Shown in pieces: positions 26,372 to 35,977 of a stretch of 64,000 bases of DNA; position 1 is the stretch's first letter; each line of letters opens with the position of its first letter. The translations under genes were made by a program, and so were the position numbers. The notes under the pieces were generated by a model that saw only the letters and a program-made list of their open reading frames with translations, had not been told where the DNA came from and did not search any database. The DNA comes from DASSUW01 sp963835525 (GTDB lineage Bacteria > Actinomycetota > Thermoleophilia > Solirubrobacterales > Solirubrobacteraceae), in assembly GCA_963835525.1 (NCBI GenBank), contig CAWIFM010000004.1, positions 124,001 to 188,000 of the forward strand, in the 5' to 3' direction.

Positions 26372-27154
26372 ATGGCAGAGATCGGCGAGATGCTCCGCGA
26401 GGCGCGGATGCGCCGGCGGATCGACATGACGGAGGTCGAGAGCGCGACCAAGATCCGCGGGAAGTACCTCCGGGCGCTGGAGAACGAGGAGTGGGACCTG
26501 CTTCCGGGTCCCACCTTCGTCAAGACGTTCCTGCGCACCTACGCCGAGTACCTCGGCCTCGATCCACGGCTGCTGGTGGAGGAGTACCGCCAGCGCTACG
26601 AGCGGCCCGCAACGCAGGACCTGACGCCGTTCTCGGCCGCCCGGGCGCGCGGGAGGGCGCGGCGGCGGCGCGTGCCGGCGCTCGGGCCGGTGGTCGTCAT
26701 CCTCGGCTGCGTGGCGGTGCTCCTGGGCTCGCTGTGGGCGCTCGGCACGTGGGGAGACGACGACGACGGCACTCCGCCGCCGCCGAACGAGGTGAGCGAG
26801 AGCGAGCCGACGGCGACGCCTGAGGGCTCCGACGACCAGCCGCCCGCCGAGGAGGAGCGGCCGCCGCAGCGCGTCCGGCTCCAGCTCGTGGCCACCGCGC
26901 CCGTCTACGTCTGCGTGATCGACGCGCGCGGGCGGCAGGTGGTCGACGAGGAGACGCTCGACGCGGACAGCCCGCGGCGGACGTTCACCAGCCGCTCGTT
27001 CCGCACCAACTTCGGCAACAACAACGTGAGCATGCGCGTCAACGGGAGGACCTACCGCGTGGAGCCGAGCACCGAGGCGATCGGCTACGAGCTGCGGCCG
27101 GGGCGCCGCCCGCGCCGGCTGTCCGACTCGCAGCGCCCGGACTGCTCGTCGTGA
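26372..27154 (+). CDS. RodZ-like helix-turn-helix membrane protein (DUF4115)
   Basis: 260 aa. An N-terminal HTH_25 domain (about 1-85) starts IGEMLREARMRRRIDMTEVE and contains GPTFVKTFLRTYAEYLGLD. A basic linker leads to one membrane helix near 105-128, then a low-complexity Glu/Pro spacer and a DUF4115 domain (VYVCVIDARGRQVVDEETL). RodZ-type proteins organise the cell-wall elongation machinery. It sits between ftsK and cinA, a common actinobacterial arrangement, and overlaps cinA by 4 bp. Confidence 0.85.
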   Translation: MAEIGEMLREARMRRRIDMTEVESATKIRGKYLRALENEEWDLLPGPTFVKTFLRTYAEYLGLDPRLLVEEYRQRYERPATQDLTPFSAARARGRARRRRVPALGPVVVILGCVAVLLGSLWALGTWGDDDDGTPPPPNEVSESEPTATPEGSDDQPPAEEERPPQRVRLQLVATAPVYVCVIDARGRQVVDEETLDADSPRRTFTSRSFRTNFGNNNVSMRVNGRTYRVEPSTEAIGYELRPGRRPRRLSDSQRPDCSS

Positions 27155-28443
27155 GCGTCGTCCGTGCCGGGATCGTCGTCACCGGGACCGAGGTCCTGGC
27201 GGGGATCATCCGCGACGAGAACGGCCCGTGGCTGTCGGAGCGCCTGCGCGATCGCGGCGTTCAGCTGGTCGCCGTGCACGTCGTGGGCGATCGCCCCGAC
27301 GATCTCCGCGCCGGCCTCGAGCTCTTCCGCGACCTGGACCTGGTGATCACGTCCGGCGGGCTCGGCCCGACGGCCGACGACCTGACCGCCGACGTCGTGG
27401 CCGCCTTCGCCGGCGTCCCGATGGAGCTCGACGCTGCGCTCGAGGAGCGGATCTGGGCTCGGATCAGCGCGTTGAGCGGCCGCTGGCGCGACGTGAGCGA
27501 CGAGGCGCTGCGGGCCGGGAACCGCAAGCAGGCGCTCGTGCCGCGGGGGGCTGCGGTGCTGGAGCCGGTCGGCACGGCCCCCGGCCTCATCGTCATCGTG
27601 GAGGGCGGCCCGGTCGTCCTCGTGCTGCCCGGCCCGCCGGGCGAGCTGCAGCCGATGTGGGAGGAGGCTGCCGCGGTCCCGGTCGTGCGCGACGTGCTGG
27701 CGCGCGCGGGGACGTTCGAGCAGCGGATCATGCGGATCACCGGGGTGCCGGAGTCTCAGCTCGCCGAGGTGCTGCGCGAGCTCGCGCCGCCTTCGTCCTT
27801 GGAGATCACGACCTGCCTGCGCCGGGGCGAGCTCGAGATCACGTCCGTCTTCGACCCGTCCGCGTCGGCCGACTACGGCGTGCTGGAGGCGGCGCTGGTC
27901 GATCGGTTCGGCGCCCGCGTCTTCTCGCGCGACGGCGCCACGATCGACGACATCGTCGCGGGCCTGCTGCTGGGGCCGCCGGTCTCGACCGTGGCGGTCG
28001 CCGAGTCGTGCACGGGCGGGCTGATGGCGGCGCGATTGACCGACCGGCCGGGCTCCTCGGCCTACGCGCTGGGCGGCGTGGTCGCCTACTCGAACGAGGC
28101 GAAGGTGGCGCACGTGGGGGTGCCGGCGGACGTGATCGAGCGCGTCGGAGCCGTCTCGCCCGAGGTGGCCCGCGCGCTGGCCGGGGGCGCCGTCGAGCGG
28201 TTCGGCGCGTCGCTGGGCATCGGCATCACCGGGATCGCCGGCCCGGACGGCGGCACGGCGGAGAAGCCGGTGGGGACCGTCTGCGTGTGCGTGGCGGGCG
28301 CCGGCGGCGCCCCGCTGATCGAGCGCGCGATCCGCCTGCCGGGCGACCGGGCCGCCGTGCGCGAGCGGACCACGACGCTCGCCATGCACCTGCTCCGCCG
28401 CGCGCTGCTCGAGGCGCGTGACGCGTCGTCCACCGCCGCATGA
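27151..28443 (+). CDS. cinA: CinA: NMN deamidase / MoCF domain competence-damage protein
   Basis: 430 aa with a GTG start. The N-terminal MoaB/MogA-like domain (about 1-170) shows GTEVLAGIIRDENG and TSGGLGPTADDLT. The C-terminal CinA amidase domain (about 270-425) contains VAVAESCTGGLMAARLTDRPGS (quoted as VAESCTGGLM) and GITGIAGPDGGTAEKPVG. The Ser in SCTGG and Lys in the C-terminal domain are typical of NMN amidohydrolase. Start and stop overlap both neighbours by 4 bp, so rodZ-cinA-thpR are coupled. CinA is commonly encoded next to recA. Confidence 0.93.
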   Translation: MSVVRAGIVVTGTEVLAGIIRDENGPWLSERLRDRGVQLVAVHVVGDRPDDLRAGLELFRDLDLVITSGGLGPTADDLTADVVAAFAGVPMELDAALEERIWARISALSGRWRDVSDEALRAGNRKQALVPRGAAVLEPVGTAPGLIVIVEGGPVVLVLPGPPGELQPMWEEAAAVPVVRDVLARAGTFEQRIMRITGVPESQLAEVLRELAPPSSLEITTCLRRGELEITSVFDPSASADYGVLEAALVDRFGARVFSRDGATIDDIVAGLLLGPPVSTVAVAESCTGGLMAARLTDRPGSSAYALGGVVAYSNEAKVAHVGVPADVIERVGAVSPEVARALAGGAVERFGASLGIGITGIAGPDGGTAEKPVGTVCVCVAGAGGAPLIERAIRLPGDRAAVRERTTTLAMHLLRRALLEARDASSTAA

Positions 28444-28997
28444 GCCCTGAGCCGGACCGCGCGCTCCGGCTCTTCGTCGCGCTCGAGCTCCCCGGGGCGG
28501 CGCGCGCGGCGCTCGTCGCCTTCCGCGACGCGGCGGCGGACCCCGACGTCTGGCGACCCGTCGCGGACGAGGCGCTCCATCTCACGCTCGCCTTCCTCGG
28601 CCGCCGCCCGGCCGGTGACGTGACCATCGTCTCTTCCGTGCTCCGCGAGGCGGCCGAGGTGGCGCCGCGCCTCGTCCTCGGCGACGCCCTGCTGCTCCCG
28701 CCGCGGCGCGCCCGCGTCCTCTGCGCCGTCCTGGAGGACCCGGACGGCACGCTGAGCGGCCTCCAGTCGCGCGTGAGCGACGGGCTGACCGCCGCGGGCG
28801 TCTACACGCCCGAGAAGCGCCCCTTCCGCGCGCACGCCACCGTCGCCCGGCTGCGCCCGCGGGCGCGCGCTCCGCGCTCCGTGCCGGGCGCGCCCGAGCC
28901 GCTCGAGTTCACCGGCGGCCCTTTGACGCTGTTCGAGTCGCGCCTGCACCCGCACGGAGCGCGCTACGAGCCGCTGACGCGCGTCTCTCTGCACTGA
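28440..28997 (+). CDS. thpR: RNA 2',3'-cyclic phosphodiesterase (ThpR / LigT)
   Basis: 185 aa. Two HxT motifs define the 2H phosphoesterase fold: LHLTLAFLG near residue 41 and AHATVARL near residue 138. The start RLFVALELP is typical of the family. It opens 2',3'-cyclic phosphates on RNA. It overlaps cinA by 4 bp (ATGA) and lies 110 bp before recA. Confidence 0.9.
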   Translation: MSPEPDRALRLFVALELPGAARAALVAFRDAAADPDVWRPVADEALHLTLAFLGRRPAGDVTIVSSVLREAAEVAPRLVLGDALLLPPRRARVLCAVLEDPDGTLSGLQSRVSDGLTAAGVYTPEKRPFRAHATVARLRPRARAPRSVPGAPEPLEFTGGPLTLFESRLHPHGARYEPLTRVSLH

Positions 28998-29107
28998 CTC
29001 GTCACACCCGCGTCTTGTTCCGTGACACCCCTCGCGGGAGGCTCCGGGTTCCGTCCGACCCGCCTTCCAAGCTGTGGAACTCACGTGATCAGATCGCAGG
29101 AGACAAG

Positions 29108-30208
<1,101 letters not shown>

Positions 30209-30245
30209 TCTTCAGCCGCCACCCGAGCGGTCGCCGGACCCCGAG

Positions 30246-30710
30246 GTGCGTCTCCAGCACGCCCGCGAGGTCGCGTGGACCGCGCTCAACCGGCGCGAGC
30301 ACACGACCGCCGAGCTCGCCCGCATCCTGGCCCGCAAGCGGGTCGAGCCGGCGGTCATCGACTCGGTGGTGGGGGAGCTGTGCGAGCAGGGCTACCTGGA
30401 CGACGCCTCGTTCGCCCAGCGCTTCGCCGAGGACCGCCGTCGGCTCGACGGCTGGGGCGCCGAGCGGATCGAGCAGCGGCTGCGGGCGCTCGGGGTGGAC
30501 GCCGAGCTGATCGCCGCCGCGCTGTCCACCCGCGACCACGAGGGCGAGCTGGAGGCCGCTCTGGGCCTCCTGCGCCGCCGGTTCCCGGACCCGCCGGCGA
30601 CCCCGCGCGACTGCGAGCGGGCGCTCGGCGTCCTCGTGCGCAAGGGCTACGGGCTCGAGCTGGCGCACGACGCGATCCGTCACCACGCCGGAGCCTCCGC
30701 CTTCGAGTAG
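30246..30710 (+). CDS. recX: RecX regulatory protein
   Basis: 154 aa with GTG start, 37 bp after recA. Three-helix repeats are visible: AREVAWTALNRREHTTAELARIL (quote shortened: ALNRREHTTAELARIL), ELCEQGYLDDASFAQRFAED and RRLDGWGAERIEQRLRALGV. RecX limits RecA filament growth. The arrangement recA-recX is standard. Confidence 0.92.
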   Translation: MRLQHAREVAWTALNRREHTTAELARILARKRVEPAVIDSVVGELCEQGYLDDASFAQRFAEDRRRLDGWGAERIEQRLRALGVDAELIAAALSTRDHEGELEAALGLLRRRFPDPPATPRDCERALGVLVRKGYGLELAHDAIRHHAGASAFE

Positions 30711-31075
30711 CGCTGTCGGATTGCGCCGGGCAGCCGCCGGTACTACGATCCGCTCCAGCGACAGGTCGAGCCTTACGGCTCTTGAAACACCAGCAAATCG
30801 ATGAATTTCACGCGGAAGCAGCAGCTTCAGTGACGACGGCCAGTAAGAAGAACCATCCCCGCGGACGATCAGGCACCGCATCCGGGCGGGCGCGCCCGGC
30901 AGAACCGACCCAACACCGCATCACAGCCGCCATCTGACGGGGCGGCCGTCTGCGGCCGCCTTCCTGCTTGTCTCCTCCGCTCGGCCGAGACGAGGCTCGG
31001 CCTGCCGCCTGCGAAGACCGGTGATTGAGCTCGCGCCGCACCCCTCGGGGAGCGGCGCCGGGGAGAGGAAAGGCA
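30711..31075. other. Intergenic gap between recX and rny
   Basis: This 365-bp gap holds a possible 35-codon ORF (GTG 30830 to TGA 30937) encoding a very basic peptide starting VTTASKKNHPRGRSG, a 10-codon ORF at 30801, a stem-loop at 30941-30960 and the rny promoter region. The ORF ends three bases before the hairpin. No known RNA family was recognised. Confidence 0.4.
30941..30960 (+). terminator. Stem-loop terminator candidate after recX
   Basis: GGCGGCCG (30941-30948) and CGGCCGCC (30953-30960) form a perfect 8-bp GC stem with a TCTG loop, followed by TTCCTGCTTGT, a weak T-rich tail. It is placed to end the recA-recX transcript before rny. Confidence 0.6.
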
Positions 31076-32506
31076 ATGGAAATCGTGATCGCGGGGGCCG
31101 TGGTGGCCCTGGGCCTGGTGTTCGCGGCTGCCCTGCTCGCGAAGCGCCCGGCGGCGGCGACGGCCGCGGCGGGCCGCGCGAAGGCACCCGCGCCCGTGCC
31201 CGACGACCGCGAGACGGCCGCACGCCGCGCCGAGGCCACGCGCCTCGAGGAGCGCCTGCACGGCCGCGAGGAGGCGATCGACGCCCGCGGCGCCGAGCTC
31301 GCGGAGCGCGAGCGCCGGCTGGCCGAGAAGGAGGGGCAGCTCGGCGAGATCCGCGACAAGGCCGTGCGCGAGCTCGAGCGCGCCTCAGGGCTGTCGGCGT
31401 CGCAGGCCAAGGCGATCCTGATGAAGGAGCTCGAGGACCAGGTGCGCCACGACTCGGCCCGGCGGCTCCGCCAGATCGAGGAGGAGACCAAGCGCGACGC
31501 CGAGCGCCGCGTCCGCAACATCCTCTCCGTCGTCATGCAGCGGCTGGCCGCCGGTCACGCCGCCGAGACCACGGTGTCCGTCGTCCAGCTCCAGGCCGAC
31601 GACATGAAGGGGCGCATCATCGGCCGCGAGGGCCGCAACATCCGCGCGCTCGAGCACCTCACCGGGGTCGACTTCATCATCGACGACACGCCGAACGCGG
31701 TGATCCTCTCCGGCTTCGACGGTGTCCGCCGCGAGATCGCCCGTATGACGCTCGAGAAGCTGCTCCAGGACGGGCGCATCCACCCGGCCCGGATCGAGGA
31801 GACCTACTACCAGGCGAAGTCCGAGCTCGAGAGCCACATCGCCGAGTCCGGGGAGCAGGCCTGCTTCGACGCCAACGTCCAGGGCCTCGACGCCGAGCTC
31901 ACGAAGGTCCTCGGCCGCCTGAAGTACCGCACCTCGTACGGGCAGAACGTGCTCGCGCACTCGGTCGAGTGCGCGCACCTGGCATCGATGATGGCCGACG
32001 AGCTCGGCGCCTCCAACAAGACCGCCCGCCGGGCCGCGCTGCTGCACGACATCGGCAAGGCCGTGTCGCACGAGGTCGAGGGTCCGCACGCGCTGGTCGG
32101 CGGCGACCTGGCGCGCCGGCACGGTGAGAGCGAGGCGGTCGCGCACGCGATGGAGGCCCACCACAACGAGGTCGAGCCGCAGACCATCGAGGCCGTCATC
32201 GTCCAGGCCGCCGACGCGCTGAGCGGCGCCCGCCCGGGCGCCCGCGGAGAGTCGCTCGAGCAGTACGTCAAGCGCCTGCGCGACCTCGAGCAGATCGCCA
32301 CCCGCCACGAGGGCGTCGACAAGGTCTACGCGATGCAGGCCGGCCGCGAGATCCGCGTCATGGTCATGCCGGGCTCGCTCGACGACGACGGCGCGGTGCT
32401 GCTCTCCCACGAGATCGCGCGCGAGATCGAGCAGGAGCTCGAGTACCCCGGCCAGATAAAGGTGACCGTGATCCGGGAATCAAGAGCTACGGACTACGCG
32501 CGATGA
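31076..32506 (+). CDS. rny: Ribonuclease Y
   Basis: 476 aa from ATG 31076, with GAGAGGAAAGG upstream. One N-terminal membrane helix (about 2-22), an Ala/Arg/Glu coiled coil to about residue 125, a KH domain with GRIIGREGRNIRALE near residue 177 and an HD domain with LLHDIGKAV near residue 321. It starts mRNA decay at the membrane. It is shorter than the usual 510-520 aa because the coiled coil is reduced. Its stop overlaps the start of a 53-codon ORF (ATGA at 32503). Confidence 0.94.
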   Translation: MEIVIAGAVVALGLVFAAALLAKRPAAATAAAGRAKAPAPVPDDRETAARRAEATRLEERLHGREEAIDARGAELAERERRLAEKEGQLGEIRDKAVRELERASGLSASQAKAILMKELEDQVRHDSARRLRQIEEETKRDAERRVRNILSVVMQRLAAGHAAETTVSVVQLQADDMKGRIIGREGRNIRALEHLTGVDFIIDDTPNAVILSGFDGVRREIARMTLEKLLQDGRIHPARIEETYYQAKSELESHIAESGEQACFDANVQGLDAELTKVLGRLKYRTSYGQNVLAHSVECAHLASMMADELGASNKTARRAALLHDIGKAVSHEVEGPHALVGGDLARRHGESEAVAHAMEAHHNEVEPQTIEAVIVQAADALSGARPGARGESLEQYVKRLRDLEQIATRHEGVDKVYAMQAGREIRVMVMPGSLDDDGAVLLSHEIAREIEQELEYPGQIKVTVIRESRATDYAR

Positions 32507-33498
32507 GACTGTTCCGCCGCCGCCGACGAGACGCGATGTCCGAGGTCGACATCCCCGAGCGGGTCGGCATGCTCGGCCGGCCCCTCCCGAAGTCGAAGGG
32601 CACGATCACGGGGCTCGAGGGCGGGAGCGGCCTCCCGAGCAGCCAGCACTACATCGGCGCATGACCGCGCTTCGCCGCGGACCTGCGGCTCGGTGAAGCG
32701 CAGCACCCGCCAGCCGCGCACCGTCAGCCGAGCGTCCTTCGCCCGATCGCGTCCGAACGCGGCGCGTGTGCCGTGATGCTCGTAGCCGTCGGTCTCCACG
32801 ATCAGCCGCAGCTCGGGCCAGCAGAAGTCGACTCGGTGGCCCTCGACGATGGGCTGGACGAGCGGCCGCGGGATCTGGTGGTCGTCGCACAGGGCGAGGA
32901 ACGCGTCCTCGAGCGGGCTGTCGGTCGTGACCGGCAGAGCGCGGCCGGCCGCCTGCCTCAGCCGCTCGACGCCGGGGTGGCTCTCCGGGACCGCGATGTC
33001 GAGTTTGCGCACCTCGGCCATCTCGACCGCCTTCTCTAGGTCTCTACGCCGTAGCCCGATGGCGAGATCGGCGAGCGTCTGGCCGGGCGTCGTGACGGGG
33101 ATGGCGTGCCGCTTGGTCGCCGCCACCGGCCGCCGTGTCCGATGGACCACGATCGCCGAAGAGCTTCGAACCCCGCTTGTATGGGAGACGGTGACGTCGA
33201 TCCTGGCCGCCGCCGTGGGACGGATACCCCAGAGCGCGGCGGCGCTGCGGTGGCTCAGAAGGGCGCCGTCGCCGCAGGCCAGCACCGCCGCGAGCCAGCG
33301 GGCTTCGCGTTTGAGGATCGTGTGGCCGACGGCGTAGACGCCGCGGTAGAGGCGATGTAGTCGCCCGCTCTGGACTCGCCGCCAGATCGCCGGATCGTCG
33401 AACCCGAGTTCCCGCAGCTGCTCGCGACCCACGACGCCGTGTTGTCGGCGCGCCAGGTCAGCTATTTGCACGTCGCGTGGGGTTGTTGGCTTTCGCAT
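32494..33498 (-). CDS. AbiEi-type antitoxin domain fused to a DUF559 nuclease-like domain
   Basis: 334 aa from ATG 33498; a GTG at 33519 would add seven residues. The N-terminus (about 10-60) is the AbiEi/type IV antitoxin winged helix (IADLARRQHGVVGREQL, then SGRLHRLYRGVYAVGH). The middle has the AbiEi-C-like HRSAAALWGI region. Residues 200-290 match the Vsr-like DUF559 fold (SPLEDAFLALCDDHQI, VDFCWPELRLIVETDGYEHHG, RDRAKDARLTVRGWRVLRFT). Such fusions are widespread in actinobacteria and their role is unproven. The last 45 residues extend past the usual end. The start codon lies in the loop of a perfect inverted repeat. Confidence 0.78.
   Translation of the reverse strand: MRKPTTPRDVQIADLARRQHGVVGREQLRELGFDDPAIWRRVQSGRLHRLYRGVYAVGHTILKREARWLAAVLACGDGALLSHRSAAALWGIRPTAAARIDVTVSHTSGVRSSSAIVVHRTRRPVAATKRHAIPVTTPGQTLADLAIGLRRRDLEKAVEMAEVRKLDIAVPESHPGVERLRQAAGRALPVTTDSPLEDAFLALCDDHQIPRPLVQPIVEGHRVDFCWPELRLIVETDGYEHHGTRAAFGRDRAKDARLTVRGWRVLRFTEPQVRGEARSCADVVLAAREAAPALEPRDRALRLREGPAEHADPLGDVDLGHRVSSAAAEQSHRA
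32503..32664 (+). CDS. Possible small protein coupled to rny
   Basis: 53 codons from ATG 32503, overlapping the rny stop by 4 bp. The peptide starts MRLFRRRRRDAM, has VDIPERVGMLGRPLPKSKG in the middle and ends SSQHYIGA. Third codon positions are almost all G or C, as in real genes here. It is wholly antisense to the C-terminal extension of the DUF559 gene, so only one of the two frames may be functional in this stretch. I do not recognise the family. Confidence 0.45.
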   Translation: MRLFRRRRRDAMSEVDIPERVGMLGRPLPKSKGTITGLEGGSGLPSSQHYIGA

Positions 33499-33523
33499 AT
33501 CGACAGTTAGCAACCCCACGCGA
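33473..33523. promoter_or_regulatory. 13-bp perfect inverted repeat spanning the DUF559 gene start
   Basis: TCGCGTGGGGTTG (33473-33485) and CAACCCCACGCGA (33511-33523) pair perfectly, with a 25-base spacer containing the ATG at 33496-33498. As DNA it looks like an operator; as RNA it would place the start codon in a hairpin loop. AbiEi antitoxins are known to bind inverted repeats at their own promoter. Confidence 0.6.
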
Positions 33524-33580
33524 AAACTCGCCCCCTTCCGACCCTCCCCTCAATGCGAAGAAGTTCGTACCCTCCACCCA

Positions 33581-34903
33581 GTGAAGGCGTTCCACGTCAC
33601 CACGTTCGGCTGCCAGATGAACGAGCACGACTCAGAGCGCATGAAGGGCATGCTCGAGTCGCTCGGCTACACCGAAGCGGGCCGGCGCGAGGACGCGGAC
33701 CTCATCCTCTTCAACACCTGCAGCATCCGCGAGAAGGCCGACGACCGCTTCGTCTCCCATCTCCACGAAGCCAAGGTCCTGAAGCGCAGGGACCCAAAAC
33801 GGATCATCGGCGTCGGCGGCTGCTGGGCCCAGTCCGTCAAGGACCAGGTCTTCAGCCAGTTCCCGTTCGTCGACGTCGCCTTCGGCCCCGGCCAGGTCCA
33901 CAAGCTCGCCGAGTTCCTCACCACCGACAGCCTGACCGCCCAGGGCTTCTTCGAGTTCGAGGGCTTCACCGGCCACCTGCCCGCCAAGCGCGCGCGCGAC
34001 TTCCAGGCCTGGGTCCAGATCTCCGCCGGCTGCAACATGAAGTGCGCGTTCTGCATCGTCCCGAGCACACGCGGTCGCGAGGTCTCGCGCCCGCTCGAGG
34101 AGCTCGTCGCCGAGATCGGGCAACTCGCGGCCGACGGGGTCAATGAAGTCACCCTGCTCGGCCAGAACGTCAACTCCTACGGCACCCGGTTGCGCCCGCA
34201 GCCCCGAAAGTTCTCCGAGCTTCTCACCGCGGTCGACGCCATCGAGGGCATCGAACGCATCCGCTACACGAGCCCGCACCCCGCCCACATGAGCGAGGAC
34301 GTCGTCATCGCCCACGCCGAGCTGCCGAGCGTCTGCGAGCACATCCACCTCCCGCTGCAGTCCGGCAGCTCGAAGATCCTCAAGGCGATGCGCCGGACCT
34401 ACGACCGCGGCCGCTACATGGACCGCGTCGCCCTCATCCGCGAGCACGTCCCGGATTGCGCGATCACGACCGACATCATCGTCGGCTTCCCGGGGGAGAC
34501 CGAGGCGGACTTCGAGGAGACGCTGCAGGTGGCCGAGGAGGTCGGCTACGACGGCGCCTTCACGTTCATCTACTCGCCCCGCCGCGGCACCGAGGCGGCG
34601 GCCCTGACCGACGACTTCATCCCGCACGACGTGGCCGTCGAGCGGATGGAGCGCCTCGTCGAGATCATCCAGCGCCGCGCCCGCGAGCGCGCCCAGCGGT
34701 TCGTCGGCCGCACACTCGACGTCCTCGTCGAGGGAAGCTCGCGACACGACGCCGGCCGGCTCCGCGGCCGTATCCGCCACAACAAGGTCGTCAACTTCGA
34801 CGGCCTCGCGTCACCGGGAGAGATCGTGCCGGTGGAGATCAGCGGCGCCACGAGCCAGACGCTGACCGGCGAGATGTCGCTGCTGGCCCGCGCCGCGGGC
34901 TGA
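33581..34903 (+). CDS. miaB: tRNA-2-methylthio-N6-dimethylallyladenosine synthase MiaB
   Basis: 440 aa with a GTG start. The N-terminal MTTase domain has three Cys (TFGCQMNEHDSE, FNTCSIREKA, VGGCWAQ), the radical SAM domain has CNMKCAFC near residue 150, and a TRAM domain ends the protein. It thiomethylates i6A37 of tRNA, acting after MiaA, which is encoded about 8 kb downstream. It is divergent from the DUF559 gene. Confidence 0.95.
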   Translation: MKAFHVTTFGCQMNEHDSERMKGMLESLGYTEAGRREDADLILFNTCSIREKADDRFVSHLHEAKVLKRRDPKRIIGVGGCWAQSVKDQVFSQFPFVDVAFGPGQVHKLAEFLTTDSLTAQGFFEFEGFTGHLPAKRARDFQAWVQISAGCNMKCAFCIVPSTRGREVSRPLEELVAEIGQLAADGVNEVTLLGQNVNSYGTRLRPQPRKFSELLTAVDAIEGIERIRYTSPHPAHMSEDVVIAHAELPSVCEHIHLPLQSGSSKILKAMRRTYDRGRYMDRVALIREHVPDCAITTDIIVGFPGETEADFEETLQVAEEVGYDGAFTFIYSPRRGTEAAALTDDFIPHDVAVERMERLVEIIQRRARERAQRFVGRTLDVLVEGSSRHDAGRLRGRIRHNKVVNFDGLASPGEIVPVEISGATSQTLTGEMSLLARAAG

Positions 34904-34926
34904 TCTCGTTCCGTCGCCGGCGTATG

Positions 34927-34940
34927 CGAACATATGTTCG
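34927..34940. promoter_or_regulatory. LexA-type SOS box overlapping the radical SAM gene start
   Basis: CGAACATATGTTCG is a perfect 14-bp palindrome with the core GAAC-N4-GTTC that matches the Gram-positive/actinobacterial LexA consensus. It covers the ATG at 34934 and ends on the first base of the alternative GTG start at 34940. Repressor bound here should block transcription initiation or a leaderless start. Confidence 0.7.
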
Positions 34941-35974
34941 TGCGCTGGGAATCACAATCCGTCGAAGCCGCCCAGGACCCCCGCCTGCCGGGCTTCTCCG
35001 AGGACGTCGTCGTCCGCCGGTTCGACGCCCCGGAGGCCCTCGACACCCGCTTCCACGAGGTCCGCACCAAGTCCGCGATCAACCGTGTGCCCACGATTTC
35101 GAGGGTCCCGTTCGAGTGGACGGTGAACCCATACCGCGGCTGCAGCCATGCTTGCCTTTACTGCTTCGCTCGTCCCACGCACGAGTACCTCGACCTCGAC
35201 GCCGGCCGGGATTTCGAGAAGGAGATCGTCGTCAAGGTCAACGTCCCCGAGGTCCTGCGGGCCGAGCTGGCGCGGCCGTCGTGGGGCGGGCACCACATCG
35301 CCATGGGCACGAACACCGACCCGTACCAGTGGGTCGAGGGCCGCTACAAGCTGATGCGAGGCATCTGGGAGGCGATGCGGGACTTCGCGAACCCGTGCTC
35401 GATCCTGACCAAGTCGCCGCTGGTGCTGCGAGACAAGGATCTGCTGCTCGAGATCGCGGAGCGCACGCAGGTCAGCGCCTGCCTGTCGGTGCCGACGCTG
35501 GAGGAGAAGGCGTGGCGGTCGACGGAGCCGCACACGCCGCATCCGCGCGCCCGCCTGGAGGCGGTGGCCGAGCTGAACCGGATCGGGATCCCGACGGGCA
35601 TCCTGATCGCGCCGCTGATGCCGGGCATCAACGACCAGCCGGAGCAGGTCCGGAAGATCGTCGAGCTGGCGACCGAGGCCGGCGCCGTGCACATCGGCGG
35701 CCAGACGCTGTTCCTGCGCGGGTCGGTGAGGGAGATCTTCTTCGACTGGCTGCGCGAGCACCGGCCCGATCTCGTTGAGCGCTACGAGCGTCTGTACGCG
35801 AGCGGGGCGTACCTGCCCGCCGACGAGCGGCGCGCGATCGAGCTGAGGGCAGGCGCCCCCTGGGCGCGCAGCAGACGGCCCGAGCGGTACCGCCACCGCG
35901 GCGGCGCCGCGGCCCGCCGGCGCGCGCCGGCGCCCGGGGAGGTGAGGCCGCAGCCGCAGCAGTCGCTCTTCTGA
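34934..35974 (+). CDS. Rv2578c-family radical SAM protein (SplB-like)
   Basis: 346 aa from ATG 34934. Mycobacterial homologues begin MRW, which would match GTG 34940 (VRWESQ), so that start is equally likely. The cluster motif CSHACLYC lies near residue 70 (NPYRGCSHACLYCFARPTHEY). Other family blocks are GTNTDPYQWVEGRY, ILTKSPLVLRD and GSVREIFFDWL. It is related to spore photoproduct lyase, a radical-based DNA lesion repair enzyme, but the substrate is unproven. From memory, Rv2578c is listed in the mycobacterial SOS regulon, which agrees with the box at its start. The last 40 residues are basic and Ala-rich. Confidence 0.85.
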   Translation: MFVRWESQSVEAAQDPRLPGFSEDVVVRRFDAPEALDTRFHEVRTKSAINRVPTISRVPFEWTVNPYRGCSHACLYCFARPTHEYLDLDAGRDFEKEIVVKVNVPEVLRAELARPSWGGHHIAMGTNTDPYQWVEGRYKLMRGIWEAMRDFANPCSILTKSPLVLRDKDLLLEIAERTQVSACLSVPTLEEKAWRSTEPHTPHPRARLEAVAELNRIGIPTGILIAPLMPGINDQPEQVRKIVELATEAGAVHIGGQTLFLRGSVREIFFDWLREHRPDLVERYERLYASGAYLPADERRAIELRAGAPWARSRRPERYRHRGGAAARRRAPAPGEVRPQPQQSLF

Positions 35975-35977
35975 GCG

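Noticed and set aside
28998..29107. SOS box upstream of recA
   Set aside because: I looked for GAAC-N4-GTTC and found none in the 110-bp gap.
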